Source: CAYRIY01 sp964424335
GTDB taxonomy: Bacteria > Bacillota > Limnochordia > DTU080 > RSA5
DNA: 64,000 nucleotides
Direction of reading: 5' to 3'
Assembly: GCA_964424335.1 (NCBI GenBank)
Contig: CAYRIY010000004.1
Coordinates: forward strand, 1-64,000
Shown here: in pieces, positions 56,363 to 64,000 of the stretch
Position numbering within the stretch: position 1 is the stretch's first letter
How the letters are laid out: every line of letters starts with the position of its first letter
Translations under genes and position numbers: made by a program
Notes under the pieces: generated by a model
Database searches by the model: none
The model's input: only the letters and a program-made list of their open reading frames with translations
Told to the model about the DNA's origin: nothing

Positions 56363-57412
56363 ATGTCTACCGTCTCGTCAACTCAATTACTCAACATCGT
56401 GGGGATGGATCGGGCCGAATTGCGCGACCTCATCGAGCGCGCAGGTGAACCGTCTTACCGGGCGGAGCAGATCATGCGCTGGCTGCATCAGCGGGACGTC
56501 GACTCGATCGATTCGATGACCAACCTTTCCAAGGGATTGCGCTCAGCCTTGGCCGACCAATATCGCGTCGACCGGCTGGAAACGATCGCGTGCGAACGTT
56601 CGCAAGACGGCGTCACTAAGTTGCTGATGAAGCTTTGTGACGGGTTGACGATCGAATCCGTGCTCATACCCGAAGGAAAGCGTCAGACCGCGTGCATATC
56701 CTCACAGGCCGGTTGCGGGATCGGTTGCGCATTTTGCGCGACGGCCCTGGGAGGGTTTAACCGCAACCTTGCGGCAGGCGAAATCGTCGATCAAGTGCGG
56801 GCGCTGGAGGAGAGCTCCGGCCACAAAGTGACCAACGTCGTCTTCATGGGAATGGGCGAACCGTTCCAAAACTACGCCAACGTGATCAAGGCGGCCAAAC
56901 TATTGAATGACCCTTGGGGAAAATCGATCGGCGCACGTCACATCACGATCTCAACCTCGGGTGTTGTGCCGATGATCGAGCGCTTTACCGAGGAACGTTT
57001 GCAGTTTGTGCTCGCGATCTCCTTGCACGCCGGCACGAATGACGTGCGTGACCGACTGGTGCCGCTCAACCGCAAGTACCCGATCGAGGCGTTGATCGAT
57101 GCGTGCAGACGGTACGTGACGACGACCGGCCGGCGCGTCACGTTTGAGTACGTCATGATCGACGGCGTCAACGACGGGCTCGACCAGGCCGAGGGCGTAC
57201 TAAAGCACGCGCATGGGCTCATGTGCCACGTCAACTTGATTCCCCTCAACGCGGTGCCGGAGACGGGTCTCCTTAGATCGCGCGACGATGCGATCGAAAG
57301 GTTTGCCGAGCGCTTGCGCAAGGGCGGCCTGCCGACGACGATCCGGCGAGAGCGGGGGGCCGACATTCAGGCGGCGTGCGGACAGTTGCGCAGGAGCCGT
57401 CCACGAGCTTGA
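56363..57412 (+). CDS. rlmN: 23S rRNA/tRNA adenine C2 methyltransferase RlmN
   Basis: A radical-SAM enzyme that methylates A2503 of 23S rRNA and A37 of some tRNAs. The 349-residue protein carries the cluster motif SQAGCGIGCAFCATALGG (C118, C122, C125), GEIVDQVRAL, VFMGMGEPFQNYANVI and, near the C-terminus, RGADIQAACGQL with the methyl-carrying cysteine. ATG at 56363 follows GGGGAAG; a longer frame from 56237 overlaps the divergent gene. Confidence 0.96.
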   Translation: MSTVSSTQLLNIVGMDRAELRDLIERAGEPSYRAEQIMRWLHQRDVDSIDSMTNLSKGLRSALADQYRVDRLETIACERSQDGVTKLLMKLCDGLTIESVLIPEGKRQTACISSQAGCGIGCAFCATALGGFNRNLAAGEIVDQVRALEESSGHKVTNVVFMGMGEPFQNYANVIKAAKLLNDPWGKSIGARHITISTSGVVPMIERFTEERLQFVLAISLHAGTNDVRDRLVPLNRKYPIEALIDACRRYVTTTGRRVTFEYVMIDGVNDGLDQAEGVLKHAHGLMCHVNLIPLNAVPETGLLRSRDDAIERFAERLRKGGLPTTIRRERGADIQAACGQLRRSRPRA

Positions 57413-57487
57413 AACTTGCGGCCGGCGCGCTTTCTGCGGTGAATTCTCGTAACTCTTTGCAAAGGTCGTTTGTGAGGTGATCGCCAG

Positions 57488-58315
57488 ATGGGCTTGCTCT
57501 CCGACGTCGAACAACGGATCGACGCCTTAGTGCGCCGGGTCTTTCCAAAGCGCGCCGGGGATCGGGTTCAGCCGCTCGAGATCGCCCGCGAGATGGCAAA
57601 GGCGATGGAGCGACAGCGAACCCTCAGCGTCGATACCGTGTATGTCCCAAATGTGTTCCATGCCACGGTCCACGAGGACGACCTTGAAGCGTTGCGTCCC
57701 GTGTTAAACACCGTGAAGCGGGACGCCGCAAACTACGTAGAGCGTATCGCCGCAAAGCGAGGGTACTCATTTGCAGGCGCCGTTCGGCTCGAGATCTCGG
57801 CCTCCGAGCGCGCCGAAGCGGGCCGAGTCGTCGTCACGGCAAGCTTTGACGAGTCCGGAAAGGCGGCGCCAAACCGATCGGACCATACAAACGTCCAGGC
57901 GCCCGCAGGTGATGGCGCGGACTTCCAGACGAGGCGTTACGACGCACTCGTCGCGAAGACCGCGTCACCCTCACCTCGTGTGAGCGGCGCTTCGGCGATC
58001 TTGGAAGTGGTGAGCGGCCCGGAAACCGGAAGACGATTGGAACTGAAGGGGGAGCGCACGTACCTGATCGGGCGTCTGGAGGAGGCAGACTTGGCCTTGA
58101 GCGACACCCGCGTCTCGAAGCGGCACGCCGAGATCAGCTATCGGGATGGCGTCTGGTGGCTCACAGATCTCGACAGCACCAACGGCACACGCAAGAATGG
58201 AAGGTCCATCGTGCAGGAGACGTTGGCTGACGGCGACCAAGTGGCCGTTGGCCTTACTACGCTCGCATTCACGCTCGAATCGGAGCGCACCAAGATTGGA
58301 CTCGATCGGGTATGA
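57488..58315 (+). CDS. FhaA-like protein (DUF3662 plus FHA)
   Basis: A 275-residue protein with an N-terminal DUF3662 domain (DVEQRIDALVRRVFPKRAG, QPLEIAREMAKAMERQ, VPNVFHATVHEDDLEAL) and a C-terminal FHA domain (ERTYLIGRLEEADLALSD, RVSKRHAEISYRDG, LDSTNGTRKNGR), which binds phosphothreonine. Actinobacterial FhaA proteins regulate cell-wall synthesis downstream of PknB. No transmembrane segment. It starts the FHA/PP2C/FtsW/PbpA/kinase cluster and overlaps the next gene (ATGA). Confidence 0.9.
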   Translation: MGLLSDVEQRIDALVRRVFPKRAGDRVQPLEIAREMAKAMERQRTLSVDTVYVPNVFHATVHEDDLEALRPVLNTVKRDAANYVERIAAKRGYSFAGAVRLEISASERAEAGRVVVTASFDESGKAAPNRSDHTNVQAPAGDGADFQTRRYDALVAKTASPSPRVSGASAILEVVSGPETGRRLELKGERTYLIGRLEEADLALSDTRVSKRHAEISYRDGVWWLTDLDSTNGTRKNGRSIVQETLADGDQVAVGLTTLAFTLESERTKIGLDRV

Positions 58316-58782
58316 CCATGGGATCCGTGCTTTGGTGGCTCGGGCGCATGGCGTTCCTTGCCGTGCTCCTCGGTTTTATCCTCCAACTATATCGCGCGCT
58401 GGCCGCCTCGAGCCCGACGATCGATGCTCGTCGTCGCGGGCGGTCGGGACGCCTGATGCTGGAAGAGGTTGCCGAGAGCGCCGAGGTATGGTTAAAGGAG
58501 GGAACCGGCGAACAGCGAAGGCTAACCCCAGGCGCGAGGATATCCGTAACCGACTGCATCCAGATCGGACGCGGGCCCGAAAATCAACTGCGCATCGTTG
58601 ATCCTTACGTCTCAACAAGGCACTGCGTGGTGCGAGAAGTGGGTGGGCAATTCATCGTAACCGACCTTGGAACGACGAATGGAACGCGCGTTGACGATCG
58701 ACCTTTGACAGGCCGCGCATCCCTCGATTCGGGAATGACAATTGAAGTGGGCCGGGCGCGGTTTCGCTTTGAGGTGAAGTAA
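58312..58782 (+). CDS. FhaB-like membrane FHA protein
   Basis: A 156-residue protein with an N-terminal membrane anchor (SVLWWLGRMAFLAVLLGFIL) and an FHA domain (ISVTDCIQIGRGPENQLRI, YVSTRHCVVREVGGQF, LGTTNGTRVDDRPL). This is the FhaB layout of Actinobacteria, where the anchor tethers a phosphothreonine reader near the cell-wall enzymes. ATG at 58312 overlaps the previous stop. Confidence 0.9.
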   Translation: MTMGSVLWWLGRMAFLAVLLGFILQLYRALAASSPTIDARRRGRSGRLMLEEVAESAEVWLKEGTGEQRRLTPGARISVTDCIQIGRGPENQLRIVDPYVSTRHCVVREVGGQFIVTDLGTTNGTRVDDRPLTGRASLDSGMTIEVGRARFRFEVK

Positions 58783-58786
58783 GCGT

Positions 58787-59527
58787 ATGCGAGTTGGGTA
58801 CGGGACCGATGCCGGCCGGGTAAGGCCGATCAATGAAGACTGTCTGTGGGCGGACGATAAGCTCCTCGTACTGGCCGACGGCATGGGCGGGCACCAAGCA
58901 GGAGAAGTCGCGTCCCGGCTTGCCGTGGAATCGGTCGTAGCCCACTTTCAAGATCACGAGGCGCCCGCGGATTGCGAAAAATCCAGCGTGGCGATCGATC
59001 TTGTGCGCGCGTCGGTCCGCGCCGCCAATGCGCTCGTCTACTCCAAGTCGCTCCAAGCCCCCGAACTCAAAGGCATGGGCACGACGCTAACCGTCGCGCT
59101 CCTCGTCAATGGGGAAGCGGTCCTCGGCCACGTGGGAGACAGCCGCGCTTATCTCGTCCAGCCCGAGTCGATCGTCCAACTTACCGAGGACCATTCGGTC
59201 GTGTGGGAGCTCATGCGAAGCGGCAGCCTGAGCAGCCAGGAGGCGCACGTCCATCCGTACCGCAACATGCTCACCCGCGCGCTCGGCACCGCGATGACGG
59301 TCGAAGTGGACACCGTGAGGCTTCGTTTGAAACCAACGGACGGGCTGCTGCTCTGTTCCGACGGCTTGACGGGCGTGCTCTCTGATGAGGAGATTCACGC
59401 GATCATCTCGAGCAACTCCGATCCACAAGCCGCCGTCGACGCGCTGATCGAGCAGGCAAACGCCCGCGGCGCTCCGGACAACGTCTCCGCGATCCTAGCT
59501 CTTCCGGAGGGAGACGTTCGTGGATAG
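58787..59527 (+). CDS. PP2C-type Ser/Thr protein phosphatase (PrpC/Stp-like)
   Basis: Removes phosphate from Ser/Thr, the partner of the PASTA kinase. The 246-residue protein has GYGTDAGRVRPINEDCLWAD, VLADGMGGHQAGEVAS (metal ligands), GMGTTLTVALL, LGHVGDSRAYL, LCSDGLTGVLSDEEI and APDNVSAIL, covering the PP2C family motifs. Equivalent to prpC in Bacillus and pstP in mycobacteria. ATG 58787 follows AAGTAAGC weakly; it overlaps the next gene by 8 bp. Confidence 0.94.
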   Translation: MRVGYGTDAGRVRPINEDCLWADDKLLVLADGMGGHQAGEVASRLAVESVVAHFQDHEAPADCEKSSVAIDLVRASVRAANALVYSKSLQAPELKGMGTTLTVALLVNGEAVLGHVGDSRAYLVQPESIVQLTEDHSVVWELMRSGSLSSQEAHVHPYRNMLTRALGTAMTVEVDTVRLRLKPTDGLLLCSDGLTGVLSDEEIHAIISSNSDPQAAVDALIEQANARGAPDNVSAILALPEGDVRG

Positions 59528-60797
59528 ACTCGTCCTGTGGGCGCTGGGCGCGGGCAACGCGGCGATCCTCCTTGCCGAGCTAGGCCGTGACGGCGCGCTC
59601 CACCTCAGCCACTTGGCACTCCCGGTCCTGTATACGATCGCCTATGTCGGTTCCATTTGGTTTTTGCGCGCGCGCGGTCGCCCGGTCGATCCGATGTTGC
59701 TTGGCGTCGTGTGCGCCCTGACCGGGATCGGCCTTGCAGCGCTCGTCCGCCTCGACGCTGACTTGGCGTTTCGCCAGGTCAGGTGGATCATCCTCGGGAT
59801 CGGTTTGTTTACGTGGATCTCCCTTGTGAGCCCGTGGAACTGGGTGAGGCGTTATCGGTACGTCTGGGCGATCGGTGGACTTGCCCTCCTATCGCTCACC
59901 GCCTTGTTTGGCGTTCGGTCAGGGGGGGCGCGCTCTTGGCTCGATCTTGGTTTTTTTAGTTTTCAGCCCGTAGAAATAGCAAAGATTTGCGTCGTCTTTT
60001 TTCTCTCGTCGTATTTGGCCGAAAATCGGATGTTCTTGACCGGCGCCCCTGGAAGAGTCGGAGGCGTGCCGGCGCGCCTTGAGCATCTTGGACCGATCGG
60101 CGCCATGGCGCTGCTTTTTGCGCTGGCCCTTGTCGCGCAAAGGGACCTTGGCGCGGCGCTCATTTTGGTCGGGCTGTGCGTTTGGATGCTCACCGCTGCG
60201 ACCGGCAGGCTGTTTTACGCCGTGATTGGGGGCGGTCTCGCCGCTGCCGGCGGCGCAGCGGCCGTCTTCCTCTTCGATCACGTGCGGATCCGATTCAAAG
60301 TCTGGCTCGACCCTTGGAGCATGGCAGACGGTCCCGGCTATCAAATCGTCGAGAGCATGTTCGCACTGGCCGGAGGCGGCTTTTTCGGCTCTGGGTGGGG
60401 ACACGGGTTAGCGCACCGGATTCCCGCCGTCGAGACCGACTTTATCTACAGCCTCATCGTTGAAGAGGTCGGGTTCATCGGCGCCGCAGGCCTGCTCTTT
60501 TTGTTTGCAGTCTACTGTATACGGGCGCTTCACCCCGCACTCGACCCCAACGTGGAGGACTACGTCCGCCTAGGGACAGCGGGTCTTTCCGTATTGGTGG
60601 CCATGCAAACTTTTTTGATCGTGGGCGGCGTGACGCGTCTGTTGCCTGTCACGGGTGTGACGCTCCCCTTCGTCAGTTACGGGGGGAGCTCGATGATCTC
60701 ATCCTTCGTACAGCTTGGCCTTGTCAATTGCGCGCTTGTCGCAAAGGAACGAACCCTCGATGAAGTAAGCGAGGCGCCGCGATGGAACGAGGGTTGA
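59520..60797 (+). CDS. FtsW/RodA-type SEDS protein
   Basis: A 425-residue polytopic membrane protein of the SEDS family, peptidoglycan polymerases that work with class B PBPs. SWLDLGFFSFQPVEIAKI, QRDLGAALILVGLCVWML (SEDS catalytic Asp region), YSLIVEEVGFIGAAGLL and LPFVSYGGSSMISSFVQLGLV are the signatures. GTG at 59520. It is paired with the PBP gene that follows with a 16-bp overlap, so the two probably form one complex, like RodA/PbpA of Actinobacteria. Confidence 0.93.
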   Translation: MDRLVLWALGAGNAAILLAELGRDGALHLSHLALPVLYTIAYVGSIWFLRARGRPVDPMLLGVVCALTGIGLAALVRLDADLAFRQVRWIILGIGLFTWISLVSPWNWVRRYRYVWAIGGLALLSLTALFGVRSGGARSWLDLGFFSFQPVEIAKICVVFFLSSYLAENRMFLTGAPGRVGGVPARLEHLGPIGAMALLFALALVAQRDLGAALILVGLCVWMLTAATGRLFYAVIGGGLAAAGGAAAVFLFDHVRIRFKVWLDPWSMADGPGYQIVESMFALAGGGFFGSGWGHGLAHRIPAVETDFIYSLIVEEVGFIGAAGLLFLFAVYCIRALHPALDPNVEDYVRLGTAGLSVLVAMQTFLIVGGVTRLLPVTGVTLPFVSYGGSSMISSFVQLGLVNCALVAKERTLDEVSEAPRWNEG

Positions 60798-62179
60798 AAT
60801 GGACCAAGCGCTTGATCGTCGGAGCATTCGCCCTGCTTACAGTCTGGACTGCGTACTGGAGCGTCGTCGCCGCCCCGGCGCTTCGGGTCGATAGTCGAAA
60901 CGTGCGGACTTTGCGGGAAGAGCGCTCGGTTTTGAGGGGCGAGATACTTGCTGCCGACATGCAGCCGCTCGCGGTGAACGACCCGGTGACCGGGCGCCGG
61001 ACGTACGTCGGCCCGTTGTCGCTTGCCCACTTGGTGGGATACTCCGACGTGCGCTACGGCAAGTCCGGAATCGAGCGGGCTTACAACGGTGAACTGCTCG
61101 GCATGACGGATCAACTCGATCGAGCGCTCGACAAGGCGATGGGAAGGCCGCTTAGGGGCTGGGACGTCGTCACTACCATCGACCTTGAGATTCAGCGTGC
61201 GGCTCATGAAGCGCTGGGCGATCGAAAAGGGGCCGTCGTCGTACTCGATCCAAACGACGGATCGGTGCTCGCGATGGTGAGCAGCCCCACGTTCGATCCA
61301 GGTCGCCTGGGCGATGTGATCGGCCTTGCGGATGATGGCGAAGGGCCGCTCTACAATCGAGCGACGATGGGGCAGTACCCGCCCGGCTCCGCGTTCAAGC
61401 CCGTGATCATGATCGCCGCGCTCGAAACCCGCGCCGCGGATCCGGGGTACGTTTTTGACGATCAAGGTTACGTCGTCATCAACGGCAAGCGGATTGAGAA
61501 CTCCGGGCAGACGGCATACGGCCCGATTGCGCTCGACGATGCGCTTGTAGTCTCTTCGAATGCCGCGTTCGCGCATTTGGCCGTGGAAACCGGCGCTCGG
61601 GCCATCCTGGAGACCGGATGGGCGCTTGGGATCGGGATGAGGCCAAGCTTGTCGATCCCGGCGGCAGGTGGACGACTTCCCACGGCCGAGGAGGTCGCGG
61701 ACGAGGCGGCGCTGGCGGCCATGGGCATCGGTCAAGGATCGCTGCTCGTCACGCCGATGCAAATGGCCATGGTCGCAGCGGCGATTGCAAACGGCGGATG
61801 GGCCGTGGAGCCGCGTGTCGTGCGCGCTTTGCGCGCGCCCGGCGGCGCGGTAAATGAGGCGCCTCATTCCACCCCGGTGCGGGCGATCTCACCGGGCGTG
61901 GCGCACATCGTGCGTGAAGCGATGATTCGTGCCGTAGAGAGCGGAACCGGCGCCCAAGCGAAGGCGCCCGGCGTGCTCGTGGCAGGGAAGACGGGCACGG
62001 CGGAGAACCCTCACGGGCGGCCCCATGCGTGGTTCATCGGCTTTGCCCCTGCTAGATCGCCTCGCATCGCGTTTGCAATCGTCGTTGAAAACGGCGGAGG
62101 CGGGGGCGCGCAGGCGGCTCCGATCGCACGCGCGATCGTTTCGAGCACGCTGCGTTCCAGCGCCGAAGGAGATTATTGA
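60782..62179 (+). CDS. Class B penicillin-binding protein, PbpA-like
   Basis: A 465-residue transpeptidase with an N-terminal membrane anchor (KRLIVGAFALLTVWTAYW), a short PBP-dimer region (RGEILAADMQPLAVND) and the catalytic domain: PPGSAFKPV (S203-A-F-K206), SSN (S258-S259-N260) and GKTGTAE (K403-T-G). It lacks the C-terminal PASTA domains of PBP2x forms. It is the small actinobacterial PbpA layout. ATG at 60782 overlaps the SEDS gene. Confidence 0.93.
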   Translation: MERGLKWTKRLIVGAFALLTVWTAYWSVVAAPALRVDSRNVRTLREERSVLRGEILAADMQPLAVNDPVTGRRTYVGPLSLAHLVGYSDVRYGKSGIERAYNGELLGMTDQLDRALDKAMGRPLRGWDVVTTIDLEIQRAAHEALGDRKGAVVVLDPNDGSVLAMVSSPTFDPGRLGDVIGLADDGEGPLYNRATMGQYPPGSAFKPVIMIAALETRAADPGYVFDDQGYVVINGKRIENSGQTAYGPIALDDALVVSSNAAFAHLAVETGARAILETGWALGIGMRPSLSIPAAGGRLPTAEEVADEAALAAMGIGQGSLLVTPMQMAMVAAAIANGGWAVEPRVVRALRAPGGAVNEAPHSTPVRAISPGVAHIVREAMIRAVESGTGAQAKAPGVLVAGKTGTAENPHGRPHAWFIGFAPARSPRIAFAIVVENGGGGGAQAAPIARAIVSSTLRSSAEGDY

Positions 62180-62182
62180 TAC

Positions 62183-64000
62183 GTGGGTGATTTTTTGACG
62201 GGCCGGATATTGCGGGACCGCTACCAATTGCGCGATAAAGTGGGCGAAGGCGGCATGGCCGTCGTCTACCGAGCTCAAGACATGCTGCTGGAGCGCGTCG
62301 TCGCGGTCAAGATCCTGCGCGAGCAATTCGCATCCGACCGAGAGTTTGTCGAACGCTTTCGCCTCGAGGCGCTCTCTGCCGCGAGTTTCAACCATCAAAA
62401 CGTGGTCAACATCTACGATGTCGGCGAGGACGACGGCGTTTACTACATCGTGATGGAGCACGTCGAAGGGGAGACGCTCAAGGAGATCATCCGCCGCAGA
62501 GGGCGCATTCCAGAGCGCGAAGCCGTCGAGATCGCAATCCAGATCGCGGAAGGGCTCGGGGCCGCGCACCGGCGCAACCTCGTCCACCGGGACATAAAGC
62601 CGCACAACATCCTGATCACGGACGACGGGGCCGTCAAGGTGACCGACTTCGGCATCGCCCGCGCATCGAGCGCGGCGTCGCTGACGCAGACCGGCACGGT
62701 GATCGGGTCGGTTCACTACTTCTCGCCCCAGCAGGCGCGGGGTGAGGCCGTAGACAGCGCCTCCGACATTTACTCCCTCGGCGTCGTGTTGTTCGAGATG
62801 TTGACCGGAAGGCTCCCGTACACGGGCGAGAGTCCCGTCGCGGTCGCGCTAAAGCACATTCAAGAGGAGCCGCCCCACGTGCGATCGATTGCCCCGGATG
62901 TGTCGATCGAAGTCGACCGGCTCGTCGCAAAAATGATGTCGAAAGAAAAGGAGCACCGCCCCGCATCGACCGCCATTTTGCTCAAAGAGCTCGACGCCGT
63001 GCGTAGGGCGTTGCCCGATCGGGCCCCTGAGTCTACGATGGATGTTGCGGGCGATACACAGGTGATGCCGGCGCTCGGCGATGACGAGAAGACGCTGGTG
63101 CGCCGCTTGGGAGAGGACGAGATTGGAATGCCCCGACCGCGCCAAAAACCCGAAAAGAGGAGAAAGCGGCGTTGGCTGTTCGCCCTGATCGTTTTTGTCG
63201 GCTTCGTGGGCGGGCTGGCCTGGGCGGCACAGCAGTTGCCGGCGCTGATCTTTCCGGAAGTCGTCCAAGTGCCCCGCCTTGCGGGACTCGACCTGGAAAC
63301 GGCGCGTGAACGCCTGGCCGAACAGGGCCTACGGCTCGACCCCGACATCCAGTACACCTATAGCCGTGAAGTGGAAACGGGCTTGGTGATCCGCCAAACC
63401 CCGGACGGTGGGGCGGAGGTGCGCAAAGGCCGTGCGATACGAGTCACGGTGAGCCAAGGGCCGCGCTATGTGGTCGTGCCGGAGGTCGTGGGACTGCGAA
63501 AGACGGAAGCGCAGCTCTCCATCACGCAGCAGGGACTCACGATGGGTGAGGTTGTCGAGGAGTTTAATCCGAACGTCCCGCCAAATACCGTCATCGGGCA
63601 GGATCCGCCTGCCGGAACGCGGCTCGAGGAGGGACGGGCCGTCGACATCCAAGTGGCGCGTGGGAGTCAGCCGCTGACGTTGATTACGGTCCCCGACGTG
63701 CGCGGACAGACGCTCAGCCAGGCTCAGTCGCTGCTCGAGTCATTGGGGCTCGTGGCCGGGACGATCCACGGCGAACCCAGCGTGTCGATCCAGCCCAACA
63801 CAGTGATCGATCAGCATCCTAGGCCGGGAGATCAAGTCGAAGTAGGCTCCACGTTCGGCCTGATCTACTCGGTGAGACCCGAGGAGCCGGTCGGCAGAGA
63901 AGAACCCGCAATTGCGGAGACGGCCGACAAAAACTGGGAGATTCCGGTCTTGATCGCTGTTCCCGAGGGTCCGTCACAACTCGTCGTCGTGATGGTGACG
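62183..64000 (+). CDS. prkC: Serine/threonine protein kinase with PASTA repeats (PrkC/PknB-like), partial
   Basis: A membrane Hanks-type kinase that senses muropeptides or lipid II in relatives. The frame begins at GTG 62183 after GAAGGAG and runs off the right edge (about 606 residues visible). Motifs are GEGGMAVVY, AVKIL (K43), HRDIKPHN (H135-D137), DFGIARASS (D155) and GSVHYFSPQQARGE. A basic juxtamembrane region, a membrane helix (RWLFALIVFVGFVGGLAW) and three PASTA repeats (VPRLAGLDLETAR, VPEVVGLRKTEAQ, VPDVRGQTLSQAQ) follow. It closes the FHA/PP2C/SEDS/PBP cluster. Confidence 0.95.
   Translation, partial: MGDFLTGRILRDRYQLRDKVGEGGMAVVYRAQDMLLERVVAVKILREQFASDREFVERFRLEALSAASFNHQNVVNIYDVGEDDGVYYIVMEHVEGETLKEIIRRRGRIPEREAVEIAIQIAEGLGAAHRRNLVHRDIKPHNILITDDGAVKVTDFGIARASSAASLTQTGTVIGSVHYFSPQQARGEAVDSASDIYSLGVVLFEMLTGRLPYTGESPVAVALKHIQEEPPHVRSIAPDVSIEVDRLVAKMMSKEKEHRPASTAILLKELDAVRRALPDRAPESTMDVAGDTQVMPALGDDEKTLVRRLGEDEIGMPRPRQKPEKRRKRRWLFALIVFVGFVGGLAWAAQQLPALIFPEVVQVPRLAGLDLETARERLAEQGLRLDPDIQYTYSREVETGLVIRQTPDGGAEVRKGRAIRVTVSQGPRYVVVPEVVGLRKTEAQLSITQQGLTMGEVVEEFNPNVPPNTVIGQDPPAGTRLEEGRAVDIQVARGSQPLTLITVPDVRGQTLSQAQSLLESLGLVAGTIHGEPSVSIQPNTVIDQHPRPGDQVEVGSTFGLIYSVRPEEPVGREEPAIAETADKNWEIPVLIAVPEGPSQLVVVMVT

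Overview
The window is chromosomal DNA from a GC-rich, endospore-forming Firmicute. Several features point there together: a T-box leader before ileS, PyrR attenuation of the pyr operon, paired PurBox-like operators before purB, a Spo0A-family regulator, RemA, a YteA-like DksA/TraR protein, RqcH, and the gene order rqcH, Ca-ATPase, yicC, remA, gmk, rpoZ, priA, def, fmt, rsmB, rlmN, PP2C, PASTA kinase, which follows the Bacillus yloA-prkC region. An actinobacterial-type IHF (mIHF) and an FHA-FHA-PP2C-FtsW-PbpA-kinase cluster suggest a deep or high-GC bacillar lineage (Alicyclobacillaceae/Kyrpidia-like) rather than Bacillus itself. The species cannot be fixed from the sequence alone.

Layout. 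1-3.2 kb: a partial flavoprotein, mdh, a ComA-like phosphosulfolactate synthase and a small hypothetical gene. 3.2-10.4 kb: T-box ileS, hemL (opposite strand), a DUF5665-like membrane protein with no usable start codon, yteA-like, lspA, rluD. 10.4-18.1 kb: the pyr operon with a PyrR attenuator (pyrR, pyrB, a zinc-ligand-deficient pyrC-like gene, pyrF, carA, pyrK, pyrD, pyrE; no carB). 18.2-18.7 kb: purE alone. 18.7-30.1 kb, minus strand: five YheC/YheD-type ATP-grasp proteins, two phiEco32-type COOH-NH2 ligases, a RimK-like ATP-grasp ligase, a GT4 glycosyltransferase and a small membrane protein. 30.3-40.3 kb: purB-S-Q-L-F-M-N-H-D behind a PurR-type control region; purK and purC are absent and purH is only its IMP cyclohydrolase half. 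40.3-54.5 kb: rqcH, a TPR protein, a Ca-type P-ATPase, yicC, mIHF, remA, gmk, rpoZ, priA, def, fmt, a YugP-like protease and rsmB. 54.5-57.4 kb: a divergent spo0A, a small orphan, tRNA-Pro(CGG), an orphan recombinase-type core-binding domain and rlmN. 57.5-64 kb: the FHA/PP2C/FtsW/PbpA/kinase cluster, running off the edge.

How the parts work together. The pyr and pur operons would give UMP and IMP, but each lacks something expected: carB and a credible catalytic dihydroorotase for pyrimidines; purK, purC and the AICAR transformylase domain for purines. These activities must be encoded elsewhere or replaced. The 11.4-kb minus-strand block between purE and purB is the most unusual part: eight predicted amide/peptide-bond-forming ligases plus a glycosyltransferase, arranged like an assembly pathway for a peptide- or amide-modified polymer, probably spore- or envelope-associated by family precedent. 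The right end links translation and replication housekeeping to a signalling and cell-wall module.

Four genes (DUF5665-like, pyrR, priA, possibly gmk) have Shine-Dalgarno sequences that do not lead to an in-frame ATG/GTG/TTG. Either they use unusual starts or the assembly carries small errors. No insertion sequences, CRISPR arrays, rRNA genes or replication origins were seen.
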